A DNA stretch of 64,000 nucleotides from Pseudoneurospora amorphoporcata. Its lineage: Eukaryota; Ascomycota; Sordariomycetes; Sordariales; Sordariaceae. The translations under genes and the position numbers were made by a program. The stretch is taken from positions 39,668 through 103,667 of the forward strand of contig MU859186.1 of assembly GCA_033297205.1 (NCBI GenBank). Direction: 5' to 3'. Shown here one piece after another: positions 9,987 through 22,672 of the stretch. The notes under the pieces are model-generated. The model saw nothing but the letters and a program-made list of their open reading frames with translations, did no database searches and was not told the origin of the DNA. Each line of letters begins with the position of its first letter. The first letter of the stretch is position 1.

Positions 9987-12856
9987 TCACCTCACGCCCC
10001 CAAGCCTTCTATTCAAATGCGCCTGGTTGAACTGGTAGAGCATGTGTACCACCCCAGCGCCATTTCCCGCCTCCTCACCAACAACCCTGTCCATGTCCCG
10101 CCCGCTGTTCTCCCTGCTTAAATCTTGGGTTGGCGATACTTGCCATGTTGATTCATCCAGCCCTGCCCTGCTGTCTTCCGACTCGTCATCGTGTGTTTGC
10201 TGACCGTTGCGTGCAGCACCTTTACCATCTTCCTCCATCGATCCTCCCATCATGTGACCCTCACCCTGATTGCCCCCACGGAACTGCCGTCCTTTGTTGT
10301 TAAAGCTCATGGTGTTTGGGAGGGTTGGCGGCTGATGGCGCGGATCCAAGAGGATGGATGCCATGGGCGAAGGTTCTGCTACTCCTGCCCCAGACCGCGG
10401 CGTACGCGAAGGGGCGGGACCTTTACTCCTTGCTCGCTGGCTGCGGCCCATCCGAGACGCTGCCAAATCCCCTGCCAACGTTGGCGAAGTTATGCCGGGG
10501 AAGATCGGCGGTGGGTGAAACTGTTGGCGAATTGCAGGCGGGAGGTGCTTTGGGTTTCGAGCATAGTTGTTGATAAATCCATACATGGAAGCCTCCATCT
10601 TGCCATGCTTTGTAGAGTAATAGTCGTCTCGTACATCTCCTTCGCCCGCGGTCGCCGCCGCCACCGTTTGGTTTTTGGACCCTTGCTTGAAGTCAAACTC
10701 AGCAAAGTAGCACACGTAGCCAAGGCCGTCCACGTGAATCGTGAATTCACGGAAGAAGTCTATAATCTGATCGGCTGACTTGGGCAGGCTCAAAAACAGG
10801 ACAAACGGAGTGGTCAAGATGCTGAGGATCTCTTCAACAAAGATGACCAGTTTCAACTTGTAAAGCTGCTCGAACTCGGCCTTCACGTCAGCGCTATGCC
10901 ACCGGTCTTTCCAGTGCTCCGGCTGGTAATGCGTATATTCCACCACGTTGCCAAGCGCGTACTCGGGATCGAACACCGTGTTATCCTCGGACACACTCCC
11001 ACGAGCTACACTCCATACAGCTCCAAAAACAGCCGTATAAAAAAGCACGGTTCGATCGTGCGTGATCTCGAACCCGAGGAACATTTCAGGGTCGAAGACA
11101 GATATCAAAGCAAGGATCGTAGCAATGGAGCCGGCTATGAATGACACAGTCTTGGCCACCATTGACGTCTTGGCTTTGGGAAACTGATCAATGTAGTGGC
11201 TGGCAAAGGGGTGAGACATGTCCAGTCGTCTCTTAAACAGGTGAGGGAGCTCGTTGAACTCTCTAAACTTCCATTCCGCAAGAGGCGTGTAGCCTCGCGC
11301 AGACAATATTGATGGGTTCTTTTGGATTTCCTGCAAAATACAAGTCAGCCATGGTATCTCTACGATAAAATCAAGCTCAGGTCGACGCACATTGTAGTAT
11401 TCCAAGAAATATACGATGATAAGGTAGCCTGCCACGAAAGGCGACAGTATGAGGATCATGACACCTGCAAAGATGAACCGGCTCCGAAGTTTGGCGCTGA
11501 GAATGCCCCTGCGGTCAGACCTGAGAAATTCCTGGTTTACTTGACCCCTGGGGTCAAAGACAAAGTCGAGAATGCTGAACATCAAAGTCCATTCGAGCGT
11601 TTGTGACAGAAGCTGACGGTTTCGAAGAATCGGCAGAGGGATCGTCAAGTCGAGTATATCCTTGTTGATCATGGCAATCATGTAGTTCTCTCGCCTCATC
11701 AGTCGATTCGCAATGTCGGATGCGTCCAGCCTCTCCTTGGATTGGCTACCAAGGACCCAGCGCTGGTTTTGCGGCGTCATGGTTCTAGTCGTCCTTACGT
11801 TCTGGTCTCGGAGCACCATTATCCTAGCTACAACCTCCTGCCATGTGATCGTCTGCATGTCTTCATCGGGAATGTTGAGTAGATGGATGTAAAAGTCCCG
11901 AACATGCGTCAGTCGGCGCAAGTCGAGGACGTACTGTATTGATTTCCACATGAAGTAGAAGGCAAATAGCCAAAGACCGATGTTCCATAACCCAGACATA
12001 TTCCGAGTGCACTGAGGGACGAGGACTTGAGACAGCTTCTGGTTGCTCGGAATCTTCTTAAAGTCAACGCATTGGGAGAGAAATGTCAAGAGGAAAGCTA
12101 CAAAGGCGACTTTTCTGTTGCTCTTGTCAGCATTCATGCGCGAGGCCAGCTTTTCTGCTCCGAAGATGGGCGAAGGACATGGCCCACTCACATCAGGTGA
12201 AGCGCCCTTTCGACCACAATACACCAGATCCCACTTCCCCGGTAGTAGTTGTAAACATCTTGCATGAAGCTGTCAAGGTTGGTGATATTAGCCCATCTCC
12301 ACTCGGCCATCTTCTTAGCGTTGCCTGTTATAGCACCGGTTAAAATGGAGCTAGGCGCGGCATTGCTATGCAGCGGGAGCGGAGGATCTTGGTCGGCGTG
12401 TGGCCTTTGTCGATGCATGCGGCCCTTGGACAATCCCGGATGTGCACGAGGTCCTGCATGCTGGCTTCTCAGCTTTCCCGGCGAGCCCAAGGGAGCAGCT
12501 CCCCTATCATAGTGCTCAACAAGCAGGGAGGCGGGTACGTCGTTGTCACCGTCGTCATCGTGGCTGGCACCCCAATGTGTGGTAGCATCTGGACGTGGTG
12601 GACGGCCGGGCATTTGGGCTCGGCCTCGAGGGATCCGGCCGTTGACAGTGGCCCTACTGTCGTCGAGTCTCAGTCCTTCTGCATTTTCAATATCATAGTC
12701 ATTAAAATGCTGGTTAAGATTTTCTTCATCCAAGAGGCCGGTACGATCGTCAACATCAGAGGCATTGTCGCGGCCACGCAGCTCTTCGTAGAAGGAGCGC
12801 GCGCCATGCGCGCCACGACCGCCCGACATGAGTCTGGCAATGATGCCGTCAGCCAT
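9987..12856 (-). CDS. atg9: Autophagy lipid scramblase ATG9
   Basis: Multi-pass membrane protein that seeds the phagophore. Exons from the right are 12856-12192, 12114-11391 and 11330-9987, about 910 residues. Residues 1 to ~190 are polar and disordered. The ATG9 core then begins at about AEWRWANITNLDSFMQDVYNYY. It continues through ERALHLIKVAFVAFLLTFL (across intron 1), FREFNELPHLFKRRL, GNVVEYTHYQPEHW and the re-entrant-region motif ILTTPFVLFLSLPKSADQII. A C-terminal region of about 280 residues is low complexity. Intron 2 (11390-11331, 60 nt) contains no in-frame stop; removing it gives EYYN/EIQKNPSILSARGYTPLAEW, the family sequence. Head-to-head with cog6. Confidence 0.96.
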
Positions 12857-14121
12857 AAACTCGTTGGCCGACTTTTGGTCCTGGTACTGGAGCGACTGTC
12901 CGGATTACGGTGGTTCGGTTGGGAAAGGGCGAGTAAGCATCCAGACTAATGACCGCTCGGGTATCGAATAGCGATTGGTAGAGGCGGAGGCTTTCCAGAG
13001 ACGGCGTTCAAGTCGAAGAAGAATGCGCCTCGGGGATCGCTTCGCTCGTTTTGCGATGGAGTGCGTGCTCGGCTCTCTGGTGGTCAAGTCGTTTGAGACG
13101 GAGACTGAACAGGCGCTTGACAGACCGGGGCGGTGCTATCTGGTATAGGTAGATGTTGATTTCTCAATGAAGACGGCAGAAGGCGAGAGACTTTGTCGAG
13201 GCACACCTGATCAATGTCTAACTCGTGTCGTCGTCATATGGAAGCGACGTGTGTTCTGAACCTGCCCTGTGCAAACGGGGAGTTGAGTTGCAATGGTCTG
13301 TATTGGAGTTTCCTCTTCCTGTCTTTCATGTATGGAGCTAAGTGTCCTGGAGCGCGAGGTGTTGAGGGTAGTAGAGCAGCAGGCTGCCGCCAGGCAGTTG
13401 GGCGGTTGGGAGACGGCTGCTGAGGGGCCAGGTGACATGGAACTTAAGGGCACGCCGGTTGCGAAGGGGTACTCCGGTAAGGTAGCCATAACCTTGACGA
13501 CGGGACGTGGGCTTGGTGGGTCTCACATGCTACGCTACCCTACAGCGGGCCAGGCAGGCGGTGAGTGCGATAGAGCAACCGAAGTGCAGATGCTTATCAG
13601 CCAACGCATTGCGTTTACAAGTACGTACCTTACCTCCCATGTAATCGCGGAAAGCAAGTAAGTACATGCAGAGAGCCCTTTGGACACTGTGCCTCTAACA
13701 GACGAGTAAACATTCCACTTTCCATGCTCACGGGCTCCGGAAGGAAGTGATCCATATGCCTATCTGCATAAGTACCTACCTTACCTCTGCATGCCTACCT
13801 ACGTTAGAAACGTACCCGTGCCACGCAACCCACTTAAAGCAAGTGGGCGGCGTGACACGGGTAATACCTTGCGGAGGAAAAATTGAGATCAAATCCCAGG
13901 TCCAGATTGACCCTGGTAAGAAGGGCACAGGATCTACAAAGCCCCTCGCTACATCCATCAGACGACAGACCCGCACGGGATAGACGGGCAGTACGGGGTG
14001 CCTCGAAGTCTAAGCCGACGGCACACGTCATTCCTACAACTACTGCCACTGAGACAGATCAACAAATATCTACTTCCCTGGACACTCGGCAAGAATCTCG
14101 GCTGGTGATAAGCTCGGAATC
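12857..14121. other. Intergenic between divergent atg9 and cog6
   Basis: Shared upstream region of two divergent genes. It contains repeated TACCTACC/TACCTTACC-type motifs near 13625-13805. Open frames here lack domains and codon regularity; I see no gene. Confidence 0.55.
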
Positions 14122-16348
14122 ATGCTCTCAGACTCGACATCCGCGCCCCCGGTACGGTCTTTAGTACTACCGCTGCGGGACAGTTCGGAGCTCTTGTCGC
14201 CAACAGGCCCCTTGCCTTCAACATCGACCAAGAGTGCGGGTACAAGTGCGCTGACCTCCAAGATTGCCAGCGTCTTGTCTACTTCGTATGCCGACACCGA
14301 GTTCCGTGAGGCCCTTTTCTTGCTAGATGAACGAGGGCTGCAGAACGTAGCAGAGAACCGTCGCAAGCTTCGGTTGGATCTCCAGAAAGAGGTCATCGAC
14401 AGCAATGGAGAGATCATTCATGAGTTCGGCAAAGTCGCCGAGGTATGTGTTCTCGTTGTTGTTCGCAGTCACACAAGCCGTGTCCCTCAACCGCAGGCGA
14501 ATGAGCCGCACACTGATGCCCTTTTAGCAACTCAAACGCATCGGCTACACCATCAGCAAGCTCAATGAGAGCTATAGCGATATGAAAACCCAGCTCGATG
14601 CAGCTCATGCATCCACCGCATTTGCCCTGGGCGGGGCTTCACAACTCATGGCGCAGAAGCGGCAGATCGAAAGCAAGCAAGAGTTGCTCTCGACCTTCAA
14701 GTCCCACTTCATCCTCACGCAGGATGAAGTTGATGCCTTGACCTTGACCTCAGAGCCTGTAGATGACCTCTTCTTCTCAGTCCTCGCCAAGGCCAAAAAG
14801 ATCAGCCGCGACTGTGAGGTTCTCTTGGGCTTTGAGGACCAGACGCTAGGGCTGGGCACCATGGAGCAAGTTACGCGGAACCTGAATCACGGGTTCCAGA
14901 AGCTTTACCGATGGGTCCAGAGGGAGTTTAAATCACTAAACCTTGAGAACCCCCAAATTGGCTCGGCCATCCGCCGAGCTCTCCGTGTCCTGGCCGAGAG
15001 ACCGACCCTTTTCCAAAACTGTTTAGATTTTTTCGCCGAAGCCCGCGAGAACGTCCTTTCGGAGGCTTTCTACACTGCACTGACAGGCAGTTGGGCTGCT
15101 GGGCTGGGGGACCCTTCAGTCAAGCCCATTGAGCTAGCAGCCCATGACCCCTTAAGATATGTGGGGGACATGCTCGCTTGGTCTCACTCGGCCGCAGTGG
15201 GCGAAAGAGAGGCGCTCGAAGTCTTGTTCATCTCTGAGGGTGACGAGATGGCCAAAGGCATTCAGGTGGGCCGAGAGGCCGAAGTCTGGCGGCTCGTAGC
15301 CGAGGATGGGGAGGAAATGGATGTCTTCGACCCGGTTACGGCCCTGAATCAGCTAGTAGATAGAGACATGTCCGGCGCAGTCCGTATCCTACGGCAGAGG
15401 GTCGAACAGGTCATCCAGACGAACGAGGAGACCATCCTGGCCTTCCGACTTGCGAACCTCATCAACTTTTACAAGAGCACATTCTCTAGGTTAGTAGGCA
15501 CCACGTCGGTTCTTGTTGAAGCGATGGGTACCCTCGAAACCGAAGCATTACGCCAATTTCGATCTCTGGCTCGGGACCACGTCGCCACTCTTCAAACCGA
15601 GTTCCAGCATACTCCACCAGACCTGCAGCCTCCCGAGTTCCTCACGGATGCGTTGGAGCAGCTATCGGCAATCATGAAAACGTACGAAACGTCAATGAGC
15701 TCATCGGGTGATGATCCGGAAGGAGAGTTTGAACCCATCATGACCGAGGCGTTCGACCCATTTATGGCTGGCTGCATCAACATGGCCAGCAATGCCAGCC
15801 CGCCGTCCAACTCCATCTTCCTCATCAACTGCTTCTTGGCTGCGCGGACAACGCTCTCTGGCTTCACCTTTGTTCGCAAATATTCCACCGATATACAGAC
15901 CAAGATTGAGGAGGAAAAGGGTCGGTTGGTCATTGCACAGTACGAGCTCTTCAGGGCCGAGTCCGGTCTGGATTCCCTCATTGAAGCGCTGGCTGGGATG
16001 GACATACAGAAGAAGGATGATATTGGAAAAGTTGCAACACTAGAGGAGGTTCAGCCTGAAGCCCTGCGACAGTCAAGTCAGAAGCTAGACGATTTCTTGC
16101 CGTCGGCGTTGATTGATGCGACGGAAAAGCTCAAGAATCTGCAAGATTCAAAGCTGGCGAGGGATGTGACTGAGGAGGCAGCCGAAAGGTTCTGCGTGGA
16201 CTTTGAGCATGTGGAGGTGATGTTGCTGTCGGCTGACGAGCTGGCGGAGCGAAGGAGAGCTGAGGAGGACGGTGAGGAGGAACACATCCAAAGTCTTCGG
16301 GCGCTGTTTCCAAGGACGTCGAGCGAGATTCGCGTGCTATTGTCATAG
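14122..16348 (+). CDS. cog6: Conserved oligomeric Golgi complex subunit 6
   Basis: Subunit of the COG tether for retrograde intra-Golgi vesicles (lobe B). Exons are 14122-14442 and 14528-16348; the phase-0 intron joins EFGKVAE to QLKRIGYTISKLN. The product is 713 residues, in the normal range for COG6. The N-terminal helical part (REALFLLDERGLQNVAENRR) is characteristic, as are LNHGFQKLYRWVQREFK and the paired helical bundles that follow (TEALRQFRSLARDHVATLQ). No membrane segment. The ATG at 14122 is the first in this frame and opens onto an S/T/P-rich leader. Confidence 0.95.
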
Positions 16349-17337
16349 AATGAGCGAAACGGTGAAGTAATGAAAGCCAGCTATTGTTACCACCTAAGGG
16401 GCCCGGCTATATCAGGTTCTCATCAAGATAGTTTCGATCTGATAAAAGTCGGCTACCACATTGTAGGCAAATTACACTTCAATAAGTAGCTGCAGCCAAG
16501 AACTCAGGTCGAGTGTGTAGTCCTCGGCATAACACGGAAGAACGGCAATGGAGTAGTGATGAACACAAGTACTTGAAGTCAGAAATGTGAGATCGACGGC
16601 CATCTCGTATGGGACGAGACTGAAATTAAATGGAGGGCCAAGAAGCTGATGTAGAGCGGTGCGGGGCATCGCTGTCGGGATATCAACGTCATTTTCGGGA
16701 CGCGCTTAACGAGTGTTGACGGTCCCGATGAAAGCTCAAACGAAGGGCGCGTCGTGCCATCGATGTCTTTATTACGAGGGCAGCGACAACGCTCCACCTG
16801 TCCGAGCGCCAGTTGCGCCACTACGTCTCAGTTAGGTCCCGTGTGGGCGGTTGCCACAATATCAATAACTGAGGGTGACCTAACTAAAAAACGCCATACC
16901 TACACTAGTTGTACTGTGTACAAGTCCAAGGTCCTAGGTAGGTACCTACCGTGCCTTAATACCAACTTACGGTATTTAAGCAGGCACGTCACGGTCGCAA
17001 CTTGACAACGACGCACATTGATTCCGTCAACCTCACGTTGCACCGCCGTACGTGTTTCTCCCTAAATCTCAGCGGCCTACAGGCAACGAACGTGAACCTG
17101 GGCCTTTCTTGGGGGACCTCATTAGACTCGTCCTTCCATCTGGCAACTGCAGACCCGACGTTTTGCGATCGCCCGGTTATACCTACCTTTCGCAACGGTG
17201 AGTCGTCTGTGCGCGTAGATTGCTGAGATCCTGTTCTTGACCAGACACTCACATCTAGGCCGCCGCCCTGGAGCCCGCTACGCCCCATTTTAAGTAGTAC
17301 AGACATACCGTGATGTGTATACGTCTTACTTCTTACG
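16349..17337. other. Intergenic, cog6 3' flank and AAA-gene promoter
   Basis: No gene seen. It contains an isolated ATCTGATAA at 16437-16445. It also holds a perfect 14-base palindrome, GGTAGGTACCTACC, at 16937-16950. The sequence is ordinary in base composition. Confidence 0.55.
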
Positions 17338-20132
17338 ATGCTACGCAACAGATCCGCCGCTTCAGTTTTGCAGAAGACATATGATGAGAGCTACCTGACA
17401 TGCTCCACTGCTGTCTACTACGAGGGCCAGGTTAGTATGACGTTTTCATGCTCGTTGCCCTTTTCTTACCTCTGCCACTAACCATCTGCTAACCTGGTGC
17501 GTGGTCATCTAGGGCAATGAGGACGAGGCTATGCGATGCTGGAAACAGGCACTTGAGCAAATATATGACCAGCAAACAAACAAGATCCTGCCAACCTTCA
17601 CCCCACGTTCCGAGACCGAGAAAGCGCTAGCTGAAAGTCTTCGGCAGCTCGAGGTACAGTGCAAGGAACGAATTGATCTCCTAGAGGCCCTCCGTCTTTC
17701 GCGTCTCGAGTCTCTCAAGCATGAAGCTACGCCATCTGCACCACGATTGTCGCCCTTGCCGAACCCCTCAGACCCCCCCAAGGGCTGGATAGGTGACGGA
17801 ACAATCCCGGCCGCAACCTATACGGACCTTTCCCGACCAACTCCCACCAAGCGACCCTTTGTAGGGACTAGGTCTATCTCGGAACAAACCATGCCTACAC
17901 CTCGGCCTTCTGCCGAGGCACGTACGCCAGGCGGGGCGTTTCCCCTTACATCCACGCGACCAGTGTTAACGTCGCCACCGTCGGCGTCAAGGCCTTTGCT
18001 CGAGGAGGGAACGTCGCCAAGGACACGCAGCCCCGAGAAGCATACCATGCGCACAACTTTGCGGACGGGACGCTTGGGAGACAGAAAAACTAGCCATCGC
18101 CAGACGCCCTCAACCTCGGTTTCTGAACGCCCCGGTGCCAGTAAGGCCGCCTCGCTTGCCTGGAGCTATCTTGGGAAAAGAGAAAGATCGAGTCCTTCAG
18201 GGAGTGCAAGCGGTAATAGTGGTGGAACCGGCACCACTGATCAGGCAAGTTCGGCACCGCCCGCAAGCTCTCCCTACTCGGTGGAACGGTTACGTCAAAG
18301 TCCAGCATTGGCAGGCCGCCAGCAGCAATGGGACACACATACTAGACGATTAGTCACCGGTCGTCCTCGGAGCCACTCCAAACCGCCTGATGGACGACCT
18401 ACTCCCGAATCATCGACACCCCGCCGTTCTGATGAGCATACACACAGTCGCCAATCTTCCTTCACCATCAGCGCCGCTGCCGCGTCAAGTGCACTCAACT
18501 CATTGAGTTTGAGGGATAACAACGAGCGCTCGCCGTTGGAAGGGGAGGAAGGACCCCGGCTAAGAACCGCTCCTTTACAGACACCAAGGAGGAGGCCTCT
18601 GTCCGCGACGGGGAACACGGATGACGAAGACACATCGTACTCTGCGAGAGGGAGCGCAGCAACTACCAGGAAATCAAACAGAAAGGTATCCGACCCAACG
18701 CTGGCTCAACGGAAGCCCATCAGCCGGACTTCGTATTTAACAAGCACGGCAAGACCTACGTCGGGCAGATCGGCGACGACGCAGGATGTTGATAATACAC
18801 CTCGGACGAGCGCTCGGGCGAGGGGAAAAAAGCTCGAACAACACTCAACTTCGTCAAGTTCGGAAGATTCCGAATATGAAACTCCCCGACGGCCACAGCA
18901 ATCGATAGCAAGACAGAAATTAAGACAAAGGCTGAAGCAGAGGGAGGCTTCCCTAGTTGTCGATACACGGACCCCCAACTCCGAAAGCCTAGAATCTGAA
19001 GGCGACGAGGAGGCAGCTCAACAAAGGTCAGAAGCTGCCAAGTGGAACAAGCAAAAGGCAAAGATCTTGCGCCGTCTCCCTCCAGGGGTCGATGAACATG
19101 CTGCGAAACAGATCTTGAACGAGATCGTTGTTCAGGGTGATGAAGTTCACTGGAGTGACATAGCCGGACTCGAGGTGGCCAAAAACGCACTCCGGGAGAC
19201 CGTAGTTTATCCTTTTCTCCGACCGGATCTCTTCAAGGGTCTTCGTGAGCCGGCCAGAGGCATGTTGCTTTTTGGACCGCCAGGAACAGGAAAGACTATG
19301 TTGGCCCGCGCAGTCGCCACCGAGTCCAAATCTACCTTCTTCTCCATCTCTGCTAGTAGTCTGACAAGTAAGTACCTCGGCGAATCAGAGAAACTTGTTA
19401 GGGCACTGTTTGCGCTGGCAAAGGTGTTGTCGCCGAGCATAATTTTTGTTGATGAGATTGACTCGCTGCTGTCGCAGAGATCTGGCTCTGGGGAACACGA
19501 GGCCACGATGAGAATTAAGACGGAGTTCCTCATTCAATGGAGTGATCTTCAAAGAGCTGCTGCTGGCAGAGAGACTACAGCAAAAGGAACAAAGGAAAAC
19601 GGCACCGATGGTGATGTGAACAGAGTCTTGGTGCTTGCCGCCACGAATCTTCCGTGGGCTATCGACGAGGCTGCAAGACGACGATTTGTGAGGAGACAGT
19701 ATATCCCACTCCCCGAAGCTGATACAAGAGCAATCCAGTTCAAAACGCTCCTCAGTCAGCAAAAGCATACACTAACCAACGAGGACATCAATGAGCTTTT
19801 GAATATGACCGAGGGTAAGTCGCCCTCCACGTTCGTAACCTTCGCCAGCATGTTCACTCCCTGGCCGGGTTGCCTGCCAAATACCTTTTGCTAAGCATGT
19901 GTACCTCGCAGGATTTTCCGGATCCGACATCACAGCGTTAGCTAAGGATGCGGCCATGGGTCCTTTGCGGTCTTTAGGTGAGGCGTTACTACAGACTACC
20001 ATGGACCAGATACGCCCGATAGAGTTGAAGGATTTTGTCGCCAGTCTCGCTACCATTCGGCCTAGCGTTAGCAAGGCAAACCTCAAGTTCTATGAGGATT
20101 GGGCAAGAGATTTTGGAGAAAGAGGCGGTTAG
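17338..20132 (+). CDS. MIT-AAA ATPase, spastin/Sap1 (Yta6) type
   Basis: AAA ATPase of the meiotic clade (Vps4/katanin/spastin). Exons are 17338-17430, 17513-19814 and 19912-20132, totalling 871 residues. Exon 1 plus the start of exon 2 encode an MIT domain (TYDESYLTCSTAVYYEGQ / GNEDEAMRCWKQALEQIYDQ). A disordered S/T/R-rich linker of about 450 residues follows. The AAA module has Walker A GPPGTGKT (residues ~619-626), Walker B IIFVDEID (~675), sensor-1 LAATN and the arginine-finger segment AARRRFVRRQYIPLP. Intron 2 falls exactly in TEG/FSGSDI, rejoining GFSGSDITALAKDAAMGP. It could act in microtubule severing or, like yeast Sap1, be of unclear role; sequence alone does not decide. Confidence 0.92.
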
Positions 20133-20881
20133 CGCGGTGCCACGAGGCGACGAATCGGAGTGAGGTGCTCATGGAATGATGATGTCTGGGTCCGGCAAGC
20201 CTGAAGCGAGCGCATCAAAGAAGAGAGTGTATTGCTCGCTGGTTCATATCCGTAGAGTGTGACAAGCAACATTACGACACGTATAAGTTGTCAGGGCAAG
20301 GTGCAGGGTGGAAGAGTAACGGTGCGCATCCGGAATGTAGCAGCAAAGGTGGCGGGCGCGATCGTAGTCCACCCGAAGGCATCACTTGTTGAAATCCGCT
20401 TTCTGGCGAAATATATGGTTCAGTTCATGTCGAAATTGGTTGGCGCCAGTACCGTCCTTGTGGTAGTATGGTATAACCACCATTCCATCCATTGCGCGCT
20501 TACTCGTAGGTTACTTCGAGATGGATGTTGATGAAAAGTATCGAACGCCGAGCTTTCCATCCCTTTCATAATATTTATCGTTTTCCAGTTGCATCGTACA
20601 GCATGCCTAACTTCGACAATCCTATACATATCTATCAACAGCTTGTGCCCCGGAGGCTATTTATCCCCTCTCGACACAATCCAAAACACGCCGGAACATA
20701 ATCAGCCACCACTCCTCCCCCCCCCCCCGCGCGCGCGCGAGGCGCGCGGCCCTTCAATATCATCCTCTAGCAAGAGGCGAGGCTAGACAAGTACGCATTT
20801 AGATTGACGTATATCCGCATGCATCTCGCTCCAACCCTGGTCCCTCGTCTTACCACTCGGCTTGTCCACACTGCGTATTCC
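20133..20881. other. Intergenic between convergent genes, with C12-(GC)n tract
   Basis: 3' flanks of the AAA gene and of mrps17. The only remarkable element is a run of 12 C (20717-20728) followed directly by alternating GC to 20739. Confidence 0.6.
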
Positions 20882-21483
20882 TCAATCAACCTGCTGCAAG
20901 CTGATGATCTTCTCGCGCAACGCGATCTCCCTCTCGGCGTGGCGGACCGTTCTCTCAGCGAGCTCAATCGCCTTCTCGGCCGCCTCAATCTTCTCCCGTA
21001 GCACCTTGCGCTCCTTCTTGGCCGCCATCTGCGCGTCCTTGGCGTCCCAGAGCTCGTCCAGCGAAGGGATGGGCGGGCGCGCCTCGATCGGCGTGCCCGA
21101 GGGCGCAATGATGTGCTTGACCACGTGCCGCTTGGACTTGGAGGTGATGAAGCCGGGCATGATGGCGACTACGTCGCCGGTGCGGAGAGAGTTGTTGGGG
21201 TCGTGGACCAGGAATTGTTTTGGGTTGTCGAAGTGCTATATGGGGTGGGAAGGAATTAAGGTTAGCTTACTCCTGCTATGCCCGTGCTTCCTTAAGAACA
21301 GCCGTAGTGGTGCGAAACAACGAGATGAAGGGTACACACCTTCTGGAGGTACTTGTTGAACTTCTGCCCGCCCACCCGGACCTTGACGGTCTTATCGATC
21401 AGGCCGGAGGTCACGACAACACCGTGGAGTTCGCGGAACATCGTCCGGGAAACCTTGGTGGCCGCTGCTATCGTCGATGCCAT
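20882..21483 (-). CDS. mrps17: Mitochondrial small-subunit ribosomal protein uS17m
   Basis: Component of the mitoribosome small subunit. Exons from the right are 21483-21340 and 21235-20882, 165 residues. The phase-0 intron joins KFNKYLQK to HFDNPKQFLVHDPNNSL. The S17 OB-fold core is clear: GVVVTSGLIDKTVKVRV, then VHDPNNSLRTGDVVAIMPGF and KSKRHVVKHIIAP. The C-terminal extension (about 70 residues, ELWDAKDAQMAAKKERKVLR..., predicted coiled coil) is absent from bacterial S17 and usual in fungal mitochondrial forms. The N-terminus, MASTIAAATKVSRTMF, is compatible with a short presequence. Confidence 0.94.
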
Positions 21484-22672
21484 TGTTGCTGACTTTTTTC
21501 AGGCTTCCTTCTTTGCTGTTGGTGACTGTCTAGCCTCGTGGATTGGTGCCTCTGTCACAGTCCTTCTTGAACGAACAAGTGGACTTGCGGGGCAGGGTTC
21601 GGTTGGCCGGTCGAATTCGATGCGACGATTCGGCGATCGGTCGTTTCGGTGTTTTCGGTCCCTTGACACAGTAGTCGCGTGAGGGAAGGGTTTGCCGATG
21701 TGTGCGCGCAGTTGAGAGCTTCCGGCCGGAACGGTTCAGTATCTAGGGTCGGTGGGCGGTGGTTTATGGAGGTGCTACTGCTAATGGGCGGGAACGCTGG
21801 AGCGAAACATTGCAACATTACTCGAAAAGGCACGATCGCGCGGTCGGCCGCCCGAAAAATAATTGGAGCCAGCCGAGAAAGACCGGGGTCCGGGCTCAGC
21901 AGGTGGATCCCCGCAGCCCCGCCATCCGCTGCACAGCCAAGACGGTAGTGGGCGGGGAGACGGGCTCAAGACGGGCACTTTCACTCAGTCAATCGACTGC
22001 CTCTGCATCCATGCCATGCCACTTGAACCACTCGTTGCCTGTACATTTCACACTCATGGCGCTGCCCTAGAATTCTGTCGGCAATCTTGCAAGTTTTTCG
22101 TGTCTTCGTTCTACTATTCAACCCAAGCTGCGCTGCTCTTGTCTTGATTACATGAACGGTACGACATGCCATTAAACGTCATTGGCTACGAAGGACCTAC
22201 GGAGCCTGTCGCTGCCCCTTGAGGTTGGTTCCAATATCCAACAAGCCCCACCATGATCCTGCCTCCAAGCTCTTTATGTACGGCGCCTTACCTAATGCCC
22301 TTTGCCATTTTAGGGACCAGTGAGATCTCTGCCGTCTCGTACGAGTGGCAATTGGAACAGTGTCCCGCCGGCTACCCGGCGTTCGTTTGACAAGTTATCC
22401 CATTCCGTATTTGTCGATATAGCCTCCGAAGCTTGCAAGTCGATCCAACCAAGTGGACTACGCAACCTCATGCCCTCTCCTCGATTTCCCCCCTACCAGG
22501 GCAAGTTGGGGCTCTACCGGGTCTTCCTGTGACTTTCTGATTGCAGAGTGTAATGTTCGCAAGAATCGCATTGTGTTGGGTCGAACCACCTCCGTGTTTG
22601 ATATGATGCTCAACATCACAGTATATCCGGGCCCAAAATCATATCCCTGTCGATTATCGTATAAGGCACGGA
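21484..22672. other. Intergenic: mrps17 promoter, ldb17 3' flank
   Basis: No gene recognised. Open frames near 21353-21950 lie opposite the mrps17 promoter and have no domains. Confidence 0.5.

Noticed and set aside
16437..16445. Second ATCTGATAA downstream of cog6
   Set aside because: No iron-related gene nearby; about one match per 64 kb is expected by chance.
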